Assembly: GCA_026388665.1 (NCBI GenBank)
Contig: JAPLJJ010000234.1
Coordinates: forward strand, 1 to 55,465
Reading direction: 5' to 3'
DNA from: Deltaproteobacteria bacterium
Lineage (GTDB): Bacteria; Desulfobacterota; Desulfomonilia; Desulfomonilales; Desulfomonilaceae
Length of the DNA stretch: 55,465 nucleotides
Positions within the stretch are counted from its first letter, which is position 1. Every line of letters starts with the position of its first letter. Below the pieces are notes generated by a model. It was not told the DNA's origin. It saw only the letters and a list, made by a program, of their open reading frames with translations, and did no database searches. Of this stretch, positions 15,882-26,262 are shown one piece after another. A program made the translations under genes and the position numbers.

Positions 15882-18800
15882 ATGAATCCTTCGTCTGCGC
15901 CTTACCAGCCCAGAAACCACATCAGAGTTGTCACAGCGGCTTCACTTTTTGATGGGCACGACGCCGCAATCAACATCATGCGCCGCATCCTCCAATCATC
16001 AGGGGCTGAGGTAATTCACCTCGGCCACAACAGGTCCGTCTCGGAAATCGTCAGCGCCGCTATCCAGGAAGATGCCCAAGCAATTGGAATCAGTTCCTAT
16101 CAGGGCGGGCACATGGAATTCTTCAAGTACATCGTCGACCTCCTTCGGGAGCATAACAGCTTACAGATCAAGGTATTTGGGGGCGGCGGCGGCGTAATCG
16201 TTCCGGAAGAGATTTCAGAACTGGAATCCTACGGGGTTACAAAGATCTTCAGCCCGGATGACGGACGAAAACTCGGGCTCCAGGGAATGATAGATGTATT
16301 TATCAAGCTTTCTGATTTCCCAGTGTCGGATGGTCGTCTAAGCATTGATCCGTCAAGTCTTGAACCCAAGAATTGGACGGCTATCGCGAAGCTGATATCC
16401 ACCGTGGAAGTGGCTAAGGAAAGTGGGAATGCTGAACTAGCCGAAATACGATCGCTCTTACGAGAAAGATTTTCAGATAGGATAGTTCCGGTACTCGGCA
16501 TTACCGGCACTGGCGGAGCGGGTAAGTCGTCTCTCACCGACGAAATAACCCTGCGATTCCTGAACGATCAGCCTGATAAGACCGTCGGAATTATATCGGT
16601 AGACCCGACTCGCCGAAAGACAGGCGGGGCGCTACTTGGGGACCGAATCAGAATGAACTCGATCCATACGGACAGGGTCTATTATCGGTCCATGGCAACC
16701 AGAAATCAGGGCTTGGAAGTCCCATCCCACATTGAAGAATCTATAGAGGTGCTGAAGGCCGCAGGTTTTGATCTTATAATTGTTGAAACAGCGGGTATAG
16801 GGCAGGGGGACGCTGCCATAGTGCCTCTTGTAGATGTTTCTCTTTATGTGATGACATCCGAGTTTGGTTCACAAAGTCAGCTAGAGAAGATCGATATGCT
16901 CGATTTCGCCGATCTTATGGCCATTAACAAGTTTGACAGGCAGGGATCAGAAGACGCGCTACATGATGTCAGAAAACAGGTTCAGCGTAATCGGCTCCGA
17001 TTTGACGTCCCTTTGGATGAATTGCCTGTTTACGGCACAATCGCCTCTCGATTCAATGACGATGGAGTCACATCTCTTTTTACGGGGATTATTGACGCCG
17101 TAAACCACAAGACAAGGTTGGGTTGGCAAACATCAATGACATCTACTCCCGACAAGAAACCATCATCCAGGACCATTATCATTCCGTCCGAAAGATCGGG
17201 GTATCTTTCCGAAATAGCCAATACCGTGCGGAAGTATCATGCGTGGGGGGCTGAACAGGAGCAATTGATTCGGCGGTTGTGGCGGTTGGACGCTGTAGAA
17301 AAAGAGTTCCGAACTGACAGTGTGAGCGAGGAATCAGAAGCCTTTTCCAGAATTAAAAAGCTGCAAGAGGAAATTGAAAAACAACTCGATTCACGGGCCC
17401 TGAGACTTGTTGGAGAATGGGACGACATCAAGGAAGCTTATTCCGGAGATGATTACGTTTTTTCCGTAAGAGGAAAAGACGTGCCGGTCAAACTTAAGAC
17501 CCGCACACTAAGTGGAACTCTATTACCTCGAATAGTTCTCCCCAAGTACGAAGATCCGGGGCAATTGCTTAGATGGCGCTTGAAGGAGAACCTGCCGGGC
17601 ATGTTCCCGTATACTGCCGGGGTGTTTCCATTTAAACGACAGGATGAAGACCCCACCCGCATGTTTGCCGGTGAAGGAGATCCTTTCAGGACAAACCGGA
17701 GATTTAAGTATCTATCGGCCAACAGTGTCGCAAAAAGGCTTTCCACAGCATTTGACTCAGTCACGCTTTATGGTCAGGATCCTGAAGAACGGCCCGACAT
17801 TTACGGTAAGATCGGCACTTCGGGTGTTTCGATATGCACCCTGGATGATGTTAAAGAGCTGTACTCAGGCTTTGACCTGAGCGCGCCCAACACTTCCGTT
17901 TCGATGACGATAAATGGTCCGGCCCCGATCATGCTTGCCATGTTTTTCAATGCGGCTATTGATCAGAAACTAGCTCAAATCAGGCAGGAAACTGGATCAG
18001 AGCCAACCCCCGAAGTTGTCTCCAGAACTAAAGCAGATGTGTTATGCAACGTCAGAGGCACAGTGCAGGCGGACATTCTCAAAGAGGACCAGGGCCAAAA
18101 CACATGCATCTTCTCAACCGACTTCTCATTAAGAATGATGGGTGACATTCAGGATTATTTCATTAGGAACAACGTCGGAAACTTTTATTCGGTTTCCATC
18201 TCGGGCTATCACATAGCGGAAGCCGGGGCTAATCCTATAACTCAGCTTGCGTTCACCCTGGCCAATGGGTTTACCTACGTCGAATACTATCTGTCCCGTG
18301 GTATGCATATCGACGATTTCGCTCCGAACCTGAGCTTCTTCTTCTCAAACGGACTTGAGCCTGAATATAGTGTCATCGGTAGAGTCGCCCGCAGGATCTG
18401 GGCGATCGCGATTCGAGATAAGTAGTCGGTCACTCCACGCTCAAGAGATTCAGTTTAACGATATCCGAACCACTCTTCAGGCGCTTATCGCTATCTACGA
18501 CAACTGTAACTCGCTTCATACAAACTCCTATGACGAGGCTATTACAACCCCGAGCGAGGAGTCTGTCCGCCGCGCTCTGGCAATTCAACTGATAATCAAC
18601 AAGGAGTGGGGCATTTCCAGAGTAGACAATATAAATCAGGGGTCTTTCTTAATGGAAGAACTCACTGATCTCGTGGAAAAAGCCGTGCTGCTGGAATTCG
18701 ATCGCCTGTCTCAGCGTGGTGGTGTCCTCGGCGCTATGGAGACAGGGTACCAAAGAACCAAGATTCAAGATGAATCGCTGTATTACGAAACACTTAAGTC

Positions 18801-19107
18801 AACTGGGGATTACCCCATAATAGGAGTGAATACATTCCTCAATCCGGATACAAGTTATGTCGAGCAGTGTGCCATAGAGTTGGCAAGAGGAACTGAAGAA
18901 GAAAAACAATCCCAGTTGACGCGTCTGGCTCAATTCAAAGAACGGAACAAAGACAAAGCTCCGCAGGCTAAAGAATGCCTCTATCGAGTCGCTCAGGCGG
19001 ACGCCAATATCTTTGAGGAACTAATGGAGACCGTCAAGTATTGTTCGTTAGGTGAGATCACTCAGACTCTTTACAGGACAGGGGGGCAATACCGCAGAAA
19101 CATGTAA
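15882..19107 (+). pseudogene. icmF: IcmF-type fused acyl-CoA mutase, interrupted by a deletion
   Basis: IcmF joins a B12 domain, a MeaB-like G-protein chaperone and the mutase barrel, and interconverts isobutyryl- and n-butyryl-CoA or related substrates. Seen in order: B12 domain (SLFDGHDAAINIMRR, residues ~20-150), GTPase with Walker A GTGGAGKSS (~207), then the barrel from ~560 (FPYTAGVFPF). The first frame ends after [11 protein letters not shown] at 18425. The rest ([13 protein letters not shown] to QYRRNM at 19107) is in another frame. About 50 nt around 18420 are missing, which removes the conserved YGANERSQ...HxQTSG stretch at the active site. Adding 50 nt gives ~1,091 aa, normal for IcmF. 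Inactive unless this is an assembly error. Confidence 0.88.
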
Positions 19108-19196
19108 CTACTGCCGGTTGCCAAGCCTGAATGCAGATACTACCGCTCTACGTCGTTCTTAGTAAGGGCGATGGCCGTCCTGGCGCTCCCTGCAAG

Positions 19197-20522
19197 CTAC
19201 TCGCCGGAACGCGAATTCGTCTCTGAAGGCTCGCCGGGTTCCGTAACCACTATTGTTCTCGGTTCTGTCACTCGACCCGATGGCTTGTGGACTAGACGAA
19301 CCTTACAGACCCCTGGTGGCAACGAAATGGCGCCATAATAGGTTCCCGTATCATCAGTGAGGACTTCGGAATAATCCTGCCAAGGGCTTTGCGAAATCTG
19401 AACGGTCAACGTGGAATAGGGTAGACGGGGGAATCCCCCTGTAAATGTGACCGTGTCCCCCATGACGGAGGCCATCAATGTGCTTCGTTGCTCAAGGCGA
19501 TCTTCAGGAAGGTCATGTTTTCGCTTGACCCTGGAAAACAAGCTGTTACGAAGCTTACGATTATATCGGGTTTCTGAAAAAGTGTAGGGCGCTGAAAAAG
19601 GATTTTTCGAGTTTATCAGAGCATTCCAGTCAAAAGCCAGTTGAATGCCTGCCGTCACGCTATAATTCTGACCCCAACGGCTATCTCGCCCCTGTTCAAA
19701 ATTCATATTGAACATGCCGTCGCGGGAATTAACCGACAAAGCTGTCCGGTAACCCGACGAGTTGGATGTTTGACCTATATATTGATGAGCGGACGCGTCT
19801 AACCTGAAGTCCAGCCAGGAAAAGACGGGCGGAAGAAGTAAGCTGATTTTCGCGTCCCCACCTCGTGGCAGGCTCTCCTTCATAAGAGAGATTCCGTTGT
19901 TTCTTATTTCTTCACGAGAATTGACTGGAAAATAGGCGTTAGCAGACAAAGTCAAGTCAGAGAAATAACCGGGTAAAGCTGAAAACTCGACGCCTACACC
20001 AGCCTCCCGTAAGAACTCTCCACCTGGACGTCTTGGGCGAGTCCAATCATAGAAAGCATGAAAACCTATCATGGTATCTGATGTGATCAGATGGCGAACC
20101 CCTGCTCCCACTGCATAGCTCTCTTTACGGCCGGTGAGGCAGACGCGAGGTGTGAAAAACACGCTCTTGTCATTCCATGCCTTGACAGGCATGAAGTAAT
20201 CCGCCTTCAAAGTTGGTAATCCTTCCCATTTATCAAAACCCGCGTCAAAATCGAGGGTGTTCCTGAGAGGTGAGGGCAAAGCCATACGCAGGCCGTAATT
20301 TATAGTATAAGGTAAATAGCGTTCGGTATGAGACTGATCCCTTGCATTTTCTTTTCTTTGTTCAAATTGCTGTGCGATAAGAGGCGTTTCTACTTCTGAA
20401 GGGAATTGACGGTTCTTGAATGGGGTAGCGGACGCTGTTGCTCCGTAAACCGAAACAGCGGTAAGTATCATGGAAACATAAGAAGTTATAAAAGCAATGT
20501 ATATTTTAAATGAGCTTTTCAT
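19197..20522 (-). CDS. Inverse autotransporter-like outer-membrane beta-barrel protein
   Basis: A 441-aa protein: signal peptide (FKIYIAFITSYVSMILTAVS), a ~45-residue linker, then a barrel of the intimin/invasin type. Family-like strands are NTLDFDAGFDKWEGLPTLKA, YAVGAGVRHLITSDTMIGFH and AFYDWTRPRRPGGEFLREAG. The barrel seems to end near residue 340. After a basic linker a single ~75-residue beta domain (VTFTGGFPRLPYSTLTVQIS ... DDTGTYYGAISLPPGVCKVR) resembles a carboxypeptidase-regulatory or Ig-like fold. Intimins carry far longer passengers. Assignment rests on these motifs; a plain porin-like protein is the alternative. It stands alone. Confidence 0.65.
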   Translation of the reverse strand: MKSSFKIYIAFITSYVSMILTAVSVYGATASATPFKNRQFPSEVETPLIAQQFEQRKENARDQSHTERYLPYTINYGLRMALPSPLRNTLDFDAGFDKWEGLPTLKADYFMPVKAWNDKSVFFTPRVCLTGRKESYAVGAGVRHLITSDTMIGFHAFYDWTRPRRPGGEFLREAGVGVEFSALPGYFSDLTLSANAYFPVNSREEIRNNGISLMKESLPRGGDAKISLLLPPVFSWLDFRLDASAHQYIGQTSNSSGYRTALSVNSRDGMFNMNFEQGRDSRWGQNYSVTAGIQLAFDWNALINSKNPFSAPYTFSETRYNRKLRNSLFSRVKRKHDLPEDRLEQRSTLMASVMGDTVTFTGGFPRLPYSTLTVQISQSPWQDYSEVLTDDTGTYYGAISLPPGVCKVRLVHKPSGRVTEPRTIVVTEPGEPSETNSRSGE

Positions 20523-20706
20523 TATAACAAACTGTTTTATTTGATATATAGACGCTAGTGATTTTAACCTGCATTGTCAAGGAAAATGATTTTGATATTG
20601 ATTTTATAGATGAATCCGGACTGGTGAAAATTGACGCAATTTTTGTTTTCTCATCTAGTGATTATTAGCTCTGTTTCTCTGGTCATTATAGGCACTCAAC
20701 ATATAG

Positions 20707-20736
20707 TTGACCTCTTGGGATGCTTGAAGCTATAAG
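20707..20736 (+). promoter_or_regulatory. Sigma70-type promoter upstream of hisC
   Basis: TTGACC (20707-20712) and TATAAG (20731-20736) are 18 bp apart, 80 bp before the hisC start. It probably drives hisC and perhaps cmk and rpsA. Confidence 0.5.
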
Positions 20737-20815
20737 AATCATTCCGAGTTTAATTCGTAAGCTTACGAAGAGGCCCGGCGTCGTTGTCCCGCCATTGTGA
20801 AAGGTGAAAATATTC

Positions 20816-21928
20816 ATGAGTTCAGAAATCCCTGACTGGGCGAAAAGGCGCATATCGCCTTACGTGCTGTCAATCCCTGAATACGTTCCAGGTAAGCCCA
20901 TAGCTGAAGTGGAGCGGGAGCTTGGGATTTCAGGCGCGATTAAACTCGCTTCTAACGAAAATCCTTTAGGGCCATCCTCAAGAGCTATGGAGGCAATAAT
21001 CAGGAATGTCGGAGCTGCACATATTTATCCGGAATCCTCAGGCCCTGAACTCCGCCAATCCCTCGCCGAAAGATACGGTGTGTCGCCTGATTGTGTTGTC
21101 CTGGGAAACGGCTCCGATGAAATCATGCAGATGCTTGCACATGTCTTTGTCGGCACGGACGACGAAGTGATATTTCCGGAAAACTCTTTTTCGATGTACA
21201 GGATTGTCACCAGGCTTTTCGGTGGCCGATGCGTAATGGTTCCATTGAAGAATTTCGGTCCTGATCTAAAGGTCATGGCCGCGGCCATAACCCCGCGAAC
21301 CCGGCTTTTGTTCGTGTCAAATCCACACAGCCCCACGGGCACGATTATTGACAGGTCAGAGTTCGAAGACCTTCTGGACGCAACTCAAAATAAAGGTGTT
21401 TTGCTTATACTCGATGAAGCTTATCGCGAATATGTTGAGATGTCCGACTGCCCATCAGGAATAGATTACCTTGAAAAAACGGATCATCTAATTTTTCTCC
21501 GGACTTTTTCAAAGATATATGGTCTGGCTGGACTACGCATCGGATACGGCGTAGCAAAGCCCTGGCTGATCCGCTTAGTTAACAAGGTGAGGCCTCCGTT
21601 CAATGTGAACTTGTTGGCTCAAGCGTCTGCGATTGCTGCTCTTAACGATCAAGATCACGTTAGGAAATCTCGTGAGGTTAATTCTCGGGGAAAGATATTT
21701 TTATACGAGAACCTCAATGCTATGGGCTTTGACGCTATTGCATCCGAGGCCAATTTTATTGCGTTCAGACCTACATGTGACGCTGGTGAACTCTACTCTG
21801 AGTTACTAAAGGAAGGAATCATTGTCAGACATCTAAAGAGCTTTGGGCTTCCTGACTATATAAGGGTAACGGTCGGCTTGGACGATCAAAACACAAAATT
21901 TATTGAGGCGCTCAAGAGGGTTTCCTAA
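20816..21928 (+). CDS. hisC: Histidinol-phosphate aminotransferase
   Basis: PLP enzyme of histidine synthesis that converts imidazole-acetol phosphate to histidinol phosphate. Length 370 aa. Marks: IKLASNENPLGPSSRAMEAI near residue 42, VVLGNGSDEIM, VSNPHSPTGT, LDEAYREY, and the PLP-binding Lys in LRTFSKIYGLAGLRIGYG. A GTG at 20804 is in frame, but AAGGTG at 20801-20806 is a better Shine-Dalgarno for ATG 20816. It is followed by cmk and rpsA, an order also common when aroA/tyrA-type genes precede cmk. HisC-like enzymes can also act on aromatic amino acids. Confidence 0.88.
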   Translation: MSSEIPDWAKRRISPYVLSIPEYVPGKPIAEVERELGISGAIKLASNENPLGPSSRAMEAIIRNVGAAHIYPESSGPELRQSLAERYGVSPDCVVLGNGSDEIMQMLAHVFVGTDDEVIFPENSFSMYRIVTRLFGGRCVMVPLKNFGPDLKVMAAAITPRTRLLFVSNPHSPTGTIIDRSEFEDLLDATQNKGVLLILDEAYREYVEMSDCPSGIDYLEKTDHLIFLRTFSKIYGLAGLRIGYGVAKPWLIRLVNKVRPPFNVNLLAQASAIAALNDQDHVRKSREVNSRGKIFLYENLNAMGFDAIASEANFIAFRPTCDAGELYSELLKEGIIVRHLKSFGLPDYIRVTVGLDDQNTKFIEALKRVS

Positions 21929-21993
21929 TTCAGATTGATGTCAGATCCGAATGAGGTCGGTCCTTATCGATTCACGGGGTATCTGGAATTCTA

Positions 21994-22710
21994 ATGAATG
22001 GTTCGACAAAAAGAAACAGAAAACAAAAAGAGTCTTTGATTGTTGTGACGATAGATGGCCCAGCCGGAGCCGGTAAGACCACTATCGCACGAAGACTGGC
22101 TGAAAGATTCGGCTTCTGTATGTTGGACAGCGGGGCCCTATATCGGGCTATCGCCCTCGCGTTATTAGGCGCTCAAGTTACTCCCGATGCGGAGGCCATA
22201 CCGGAGGACCTACTGAGCACGATAAAGATATCGGTCCAACCTGGCGTAGGACGGATGAAGCTCCTGTTGGGAAATGAGGATGTGAGCGCGGAGCTAAGAT
22301 CCGAAGAGGTCGGGCTCGCTGCATCTAAATTTTCAGCAAGGCCCGAGGTGAGAAAGGCATTACTTGGTGTACAGCGTTCAGTCGCGAAACAGCACAATAT
22401 TGTAGCGGAGGGCCGTGACATGGGGGCCGTTGTCTTTCCGTTTGCGCAGGTGAAGTTTTTTCTGACAGCGGATTCCGAGGAAAGAGCAAAACGACGATAC
22501 GCTGAACTACTGGAAAAAGGGGAACATCCATTTTATTCACAGGTATTTTCGGAAATGCGCGCACGGGATCACCGCGATGAGACCCGCGATCTGGCGCCTA
22601 TGGTCCCTGCAGCCGACGCGATAGTAATTGACACGACATCATTAACCCCAGATGGTGTATTATCTATTATGTCGGATCATATAGGGGCAAAATTAGGGAT
22701 TGTGACCTAA
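21994..22710 (+). CDS. cmk: Cytidylate kinase
   Basis: Phosphorylates CMP and dCMP. 238 aa with Walker A IDGPAGAGKTTIARRLAERF, LDSGALYRAIAL, AEGRDMGAVVFP and RAKRRYAELLEKG (lid). It lies 65 bp after hisC and ahead of rpsA; cmk-rpsA is a widely conserved pair in proteobacteria, which strengthens both assignments. Confidence 0.93.
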   Translation: MNGSTKRNRKQKESLIVVTIDGPAGAGKTTIARRLAERFGFCMLDSGALYRAIALALLGAQVTPDAEAIPEDLLSTIKISVQPGVGRMKLLLGNEDVSAELRSEEVGLAASKFSARPEVRKALLGVQRSVAKQHNIVAEGRDMGAVVFPFAQVKFFLTADSEERAKRRYAELLEKGEHPFYSQVFSEMRARDHRDETRDLAPMVPAADAIVIDTTSLTPDGVLSIMSDHIGAKLGIVT

Positions 22711-22843
22711 TAATCACGTCGAAAAAACAACAACCTGCCTAAGTTTTTCTTGTAATGATTTTGGAAACCATATATATGTACTGGATTACGCAGCATAGTT
22801 GAAATACGGATGGCGCACAAAAGAGTCTGGGGGTACTTACTGG

Positions 22844-24577
22844 ATGGAAAATTTGGAAACCCAAGCTATTGACAACTTAACTAACGAAGAAGAGGGGCAG
22901 GATACCACTAAAGAAGAAAATTTTGCTGAACTTGTCGAAAGTAGCTTTCACAAGGCCCAGGAAGGCCAGGTAGTTAAGGGCGTAGTCGTTCAAATCACGC
23001 CTGAACACGTGATGGTCGATGTTGGGTCAAAATCTGAAGGCCAGGTTCCTATTGATCAGTTCATGAACCCTGAAGGTCAACTGACGGTCGCTGTTGGCGA
23101 CGAAGTCGAAGTATTCGTTGAAAATATGGGTGACAGCGGCGGTGTCAGAATTTCAAAGACCAAAGCCGATAAGATCAAGATATGGGACGAGATTGCTCAG
23201 ATTTGTGAAACTGAACAGACGGTTAAAGGTAAGATAGTCGCGCGTGTTAAAGGCGGTATGCAAGTGGATATTGGTGTTCCAGCATTCCTGCCAGGCTCTC
23301 AGATTGATCTAAAGCCCGTTCGGAATTTCGATAAATTTATAGGCGAAACTTTTGAGTTTAACGTATTAAAATACAACCGTAAACGTGGGAATATAGTTTT
23401 GTCCAGACGACCGCTTTTGGACAAGACGCGTGATCAGCGCAAAGATTTCATTACTCATGCGCTTGAAAGTGGGGAGATATTCACAGGCGTCGTAAAGAAC
23501 ATTACCGACTATGGGGCCTTTGTTGACCTTGGCGGCATTGATGGTCTGCTTCACATAACCGATATGTCCTGGGGTCGCATAAATCATCCTGCCGACATGC
23601 TCAAGGTGGCAGACGAAATCCAGGTCAAAGTTCTCAAGTTCGATAACGATAAAGAAAGGGTATCGCTGGGTTTGAAACAGATCACCCCCGACCCCTGGGA
23701 AACCGTTGACCAAAAATATCCCATTAATTCAAAGTGGGCTGGCAGAGTTGTCAGCATCACGGACTACGGTGTTTTTATTGAGCTTGAAACAGGCGTTGAG
23801 GGACTTGTTCATGTTTCTGAAATGGCATGGACCAAGAAACCCCGGCATCCGTCCAAAATGGTTCATATTGGAGAAGAAGTTGATGTGATGGTCCTTAACG
23901 TGGATAAGGACCAGAAAAGAATCTCTCTAGGGATGAAGCAGTTGCGCTCCAACCCGTGGGATGTCATAGCCGAACGCTATCCGGAAGGCACCAAGATTGA
24001 AGGCAAGATCAGAAATGTGACTGATTTCGGAATATTCGTCGGAATTGACGAAGGAATAGACGGGCTTGTTCACATATCCGATATATCTTGGACCCAGAGA
24101 ATAAAACATCCCGGAGAGCTTTACAAGAAAGGCCAGACGATTCAGGCGGTTGTCTTGAATATAGACAAAGATAATGAACGATTCTCCCTTGGCATAAAAC
24201 AGATGAATGAAGACCCTTGGGAAACAGTGCCGGACAGGTATCCTCCTGGCGCCAAGGTAATAGGCAAGGTTTCGTCCATAACTGATTTCGGCGTTTTCCT
24301 TGAAATAGAGGAAGGCATTGAGGGAATGATTCATGTTTCTGAACTCTCCAAAGAGCGAGTCAGTTCCCCCCACGATTTCACGAAGGACGGAGCCGAGTTG
24401 ACGGCTGTTGTGCTGAAAGTCAACAAGAAGGACAAAAAGATTGCGCTTTCAATCAAGAGCCTGGAAAAGACCGGCGATTATGAGCAAAAAGGCTATGTTA
24501 GCAGCCAGGATGTGGTCGCTTCCAATTTGGGCGATCTTCTAAAAGAGAATCTTGGGGCTTCTTTAGGTAAAGAGTAA
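22844..24577 (+). CDS. rpsA: 30S ribosomal protein S1
   Basis: 577 aa with six S1 RNA-binding repeats. Repeats 3-6 are nearly regular and each begins with a pattern like ITDYGAFVDLGGIDGLLHI, ITDYGVFIELETGVEGLVHV, VTDFGIFVGIDEGIDGLVHI and ITDFGVFLEIEEGIEGMIHV, each ending KRISLG-KQ. Repeats 1-2 are more divergent, as in all bS1. S1 brings mRNA to the 30S subunit. An upstream TTG (22799) extends the frame, but the ATG at 22844, with a G-rich stretch before it, gives the usual N-terminus. Confidence 0.95.
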   Translation: MENLETQAIDNLTNEEEGQDTTKEENFAELVESSFHKAQEGQVVKGVVVQITPEHVMVDVGSKSEGQVPIDQFMNPEGQLTVAVGDEVEVFVENMGDSGGVRISKTKADKIKIWDEIAQICETEQTVKGKIVARVKGGMQVDIGVPAFLPGSQIDLKPVRNFDKFIGETFEFNVLKYNRKRGNIVLSRRPLLDKTRDQRKDFITHALESGEIFTGVVKNITDYGAFVDLGGIDGLLHITDMSWGRINHPADMLKVADEIQVKVLKFDNDKERVSLGLKQITPDPWETVDQKYPINSKWAGRVVSITDYGVFIELETGVEGLVHVSEMAWTKKPRHPSKMVHIGEEVDVMVLNVDKDQKRISLGMKQLRSNPWDVIAERYPEGTKIEGKIRNVTDFGIFVGIDEGIDGLVHISDISWTQRIKHPGELYKKGQTIQAVVLNIDKDNERFSLGIKQMNEDPWETVPDRYPPGAKVIGKVSSITDFGVFLEIEEGIEGMIHVSELSKERVSSPHDFTKDGAELTAVVLKVNKKDKKIALSIKSLEKTGDYEQKGYVSSQDVVASNLGDLLKENLGASLGKE

Positions 24578-24604
24578 TACTTGGTAATTTGGTAGCCATT
24601 TTCT

Positions 24605-24663
24605 GACCTGCCCGGCTTTTAGTGGTTGACGAAAAAAAGTCACTGCGAAAATGCCGGGAGGTC
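24605..24663. repeat. Long imperfect inverted repeat between rpsA and the convergent cca gene
   Basis: GACCTGCCCGGCTTTTAGTG (24605-24624) pairs imperfectly with its counterpart ending at 24663 (CACTGCGAAAATGCCGGGAGGTC in two parts, CACTGCGAAAAT and GCCGGGAGGTC), leaving a loop of about 16 nt with an A7 run. No T tract follows on either strand, so it is not a classic terminator; it may end both convergent transcripts or protect their 3' ends. Confidence 0.55.
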
Positions 24664-24730
24664 AAATAAAGATTATCCTCCAGCAGTCTTCACCAAGAAT
24701 GATATACAAGACGAGGGGTTTCCAAAGGAG

Positions 24731-26209
24731 TCACAAGGCCTTATGCTCGCTGTGGCCCGCGGTGTTGGTGATATATCGGCTTACGGCCTCTATAGCTTGC
24801 TGTCGAGTACAGACAACACCTAATTCCTGCTCGGTCATCAACCACTTAATGATCAAGCCAATCTGAGGACCTTCGTCAAGAGCAAAAAGAGACATAAGAT
24901 CGAACCCGTCCAGGAGGGGCCTGACTGGGGATTCTTCTCGTTTGAAGGTGAGTTCAATAGCGTGTCGGGCCCCTAGCCTCGCCCTAGTGTATTCCATATC
25001 ATTTCTGGCCGGGCCTCGGGCGGCAGTCAGGTCAGCAAGGTACAATAAAACTAGACCTACAAGGTTGACGCCAAAGCGCTGGCACAGCCTCATTACGGCC
25101 CTTTCAGACGGTTTTTCCGCAGTGAGTATTCCAGTCCGCATGTGCCCCTCTACCCACATGGAAACTTCCAACAGTTCTCTTGATGCCAATTTAATTCGCC
25201 CTGAAATCTGGGAAATTATCTGTTTTGAAAGACGTTCGTGCCCAATAAACCTCAGTTTCCCGCTACCATCGATGCTCGCCGACATCGGCTTGCCGGAATC
25301 GTGAAATAAAACCGCAAGCTTGAGCAGCCATATCCTTGGCCTATTAGTGACAGGTTCCTCATAGAGGTAGTCCTGAATGTTTCCTGATAGACCTTCGAAA
25401 AAGGAGGGCAGGCTTTCAACTATGTCTTCAAGCTTTCCAAGAGCTTCCAGCGTGTGTTCCCATACATCGAGGTGATGAAACGCATTTTGCCGAAACCCCT
25501 TCATAGCAAGAAGTTCCGGAAACAGCTCCCACAGCAAGGATGACTCCGCCATTTCGTGAACGGTTTCCGAGGATCGATTCGCTCCCAAGATCATGGCAAG
25601 TTCATCAGTGATGCGCTCTCCAGATACATTTTGAACCAGGTTTGCGGACTCCCGGATTCTGAAAAGTGTTTCATCATGGATCCTAAAACCAAGTTGAGCC
25701 TTGAACCTGAAGGCTCGAAGCATTCGAAGCGGATCGTCAGTCATCGAATTATCCGAGCACATTCGAATAATTCCATCTTCAAGATCATGCCGGGCAAGAA
25801 GTGGATCGATTATAGCTTCTGAAAAACGATCATTTATCGCATCGGCGATATTAACAGCCATAGCGTTGATAGTGAAATCTCGATTAAGAAGGTCCTCAGT
25901 TATAGTAGAACCCTTGAACGTAGAGATGTCGATAACAATTTGAGGAACTCGGAGGATAACGACCCGACCCGTGCGGCGCTCTCTATCAAGTGGCACGAAA
26001 GAGGCTCTAGCGCTAAGAGCGTCAGCCAATGCACGGGCTATTTCAAATCCATCAGCGTCTACAGCGATGTCCAAATCGTTAATTTGATGACTCCCCCTTA
26101 GAAAGTCGCGAATCGTCCCGCCAACCAAGTAACTCTCATCACAAAATTTAAGGGTTGTTCTGAAGATTTCTTGTAATAGGTCTTCATGGAAAATGGATTG
26201 CGAGCACAT
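24731..26209 (-). CDS. CCA-adding enzyme / poly(A) polymerase family nucleotidyltransferase with HD domain
   Basis: 492 aa. The class II nucleotidyltransferase head shows YLVGGTIRDFLRG and NDLDIAVDA (metal-binding Asp pair), then DRERRTGRVVI and LLNRDFTINAMAV. The tRNA-binding middle has DPLRMLRAFRFKAQLGF. A C-terminal HD domain follows (LAVLFHDSGKP). It adds or repairs the CCA end of tRNA, or acts as a tRNA polymerase for part of CCA; sequence alone does not separate these. It ends the long minus-strand run. Confidence 0.85.
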   Translation of the reverse strand: MCSQSIFHEDLLQEIFRTTLKFCDESYLVGGTIRDFLRGSHQINDLDIAVDADGFEIARALADALSARASFVPLDRERRTGRVVILRVPQIVIDISTFKGSTITEDLLNRDFTINAMAVNIADAINDRFSEAIIDPLLARHDLEDGIIRMCSDNSMTDDPLRMLRAFRFKAQLGFRIHDETLFRIRESANLVQNVSGERITDELAMILGANRSSETVHEMAESSLLWELFPELLAMKGFRQNAFHHLDVWEHTLEALGKLEDIVESLPSFFEGLSGNIQDYLYEEPVTNRPRIWLLKLAVLFHDSGKPMSASIDGSGKLRFIGHERLSKQIISQISGRIKLASRELLEVSMWVEGHMRTGILTAEKPSERAVMRLCQRFGVNLVGLVLLYLADLTAARGPARNDMEYTRARLGARHAIELTFKREESPVRPLLDGFDLMSLFALDEGPQIGLIIKWLMTEQELGVVCTRQQAIEAVSRYITNTAGHSEHKAL

Positions 26210-26262
26210 GTTGTAACTATTAAAATGGTGTGGGTGTAGTTACGGAGGCGAGAAAGAACGAG

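Noticed and set aside
24626-24866. Two short plus-strand frames after rpsA
   Set aside because: They overlap the hairpin and the end of the antisense cca gene; no protein-like features.
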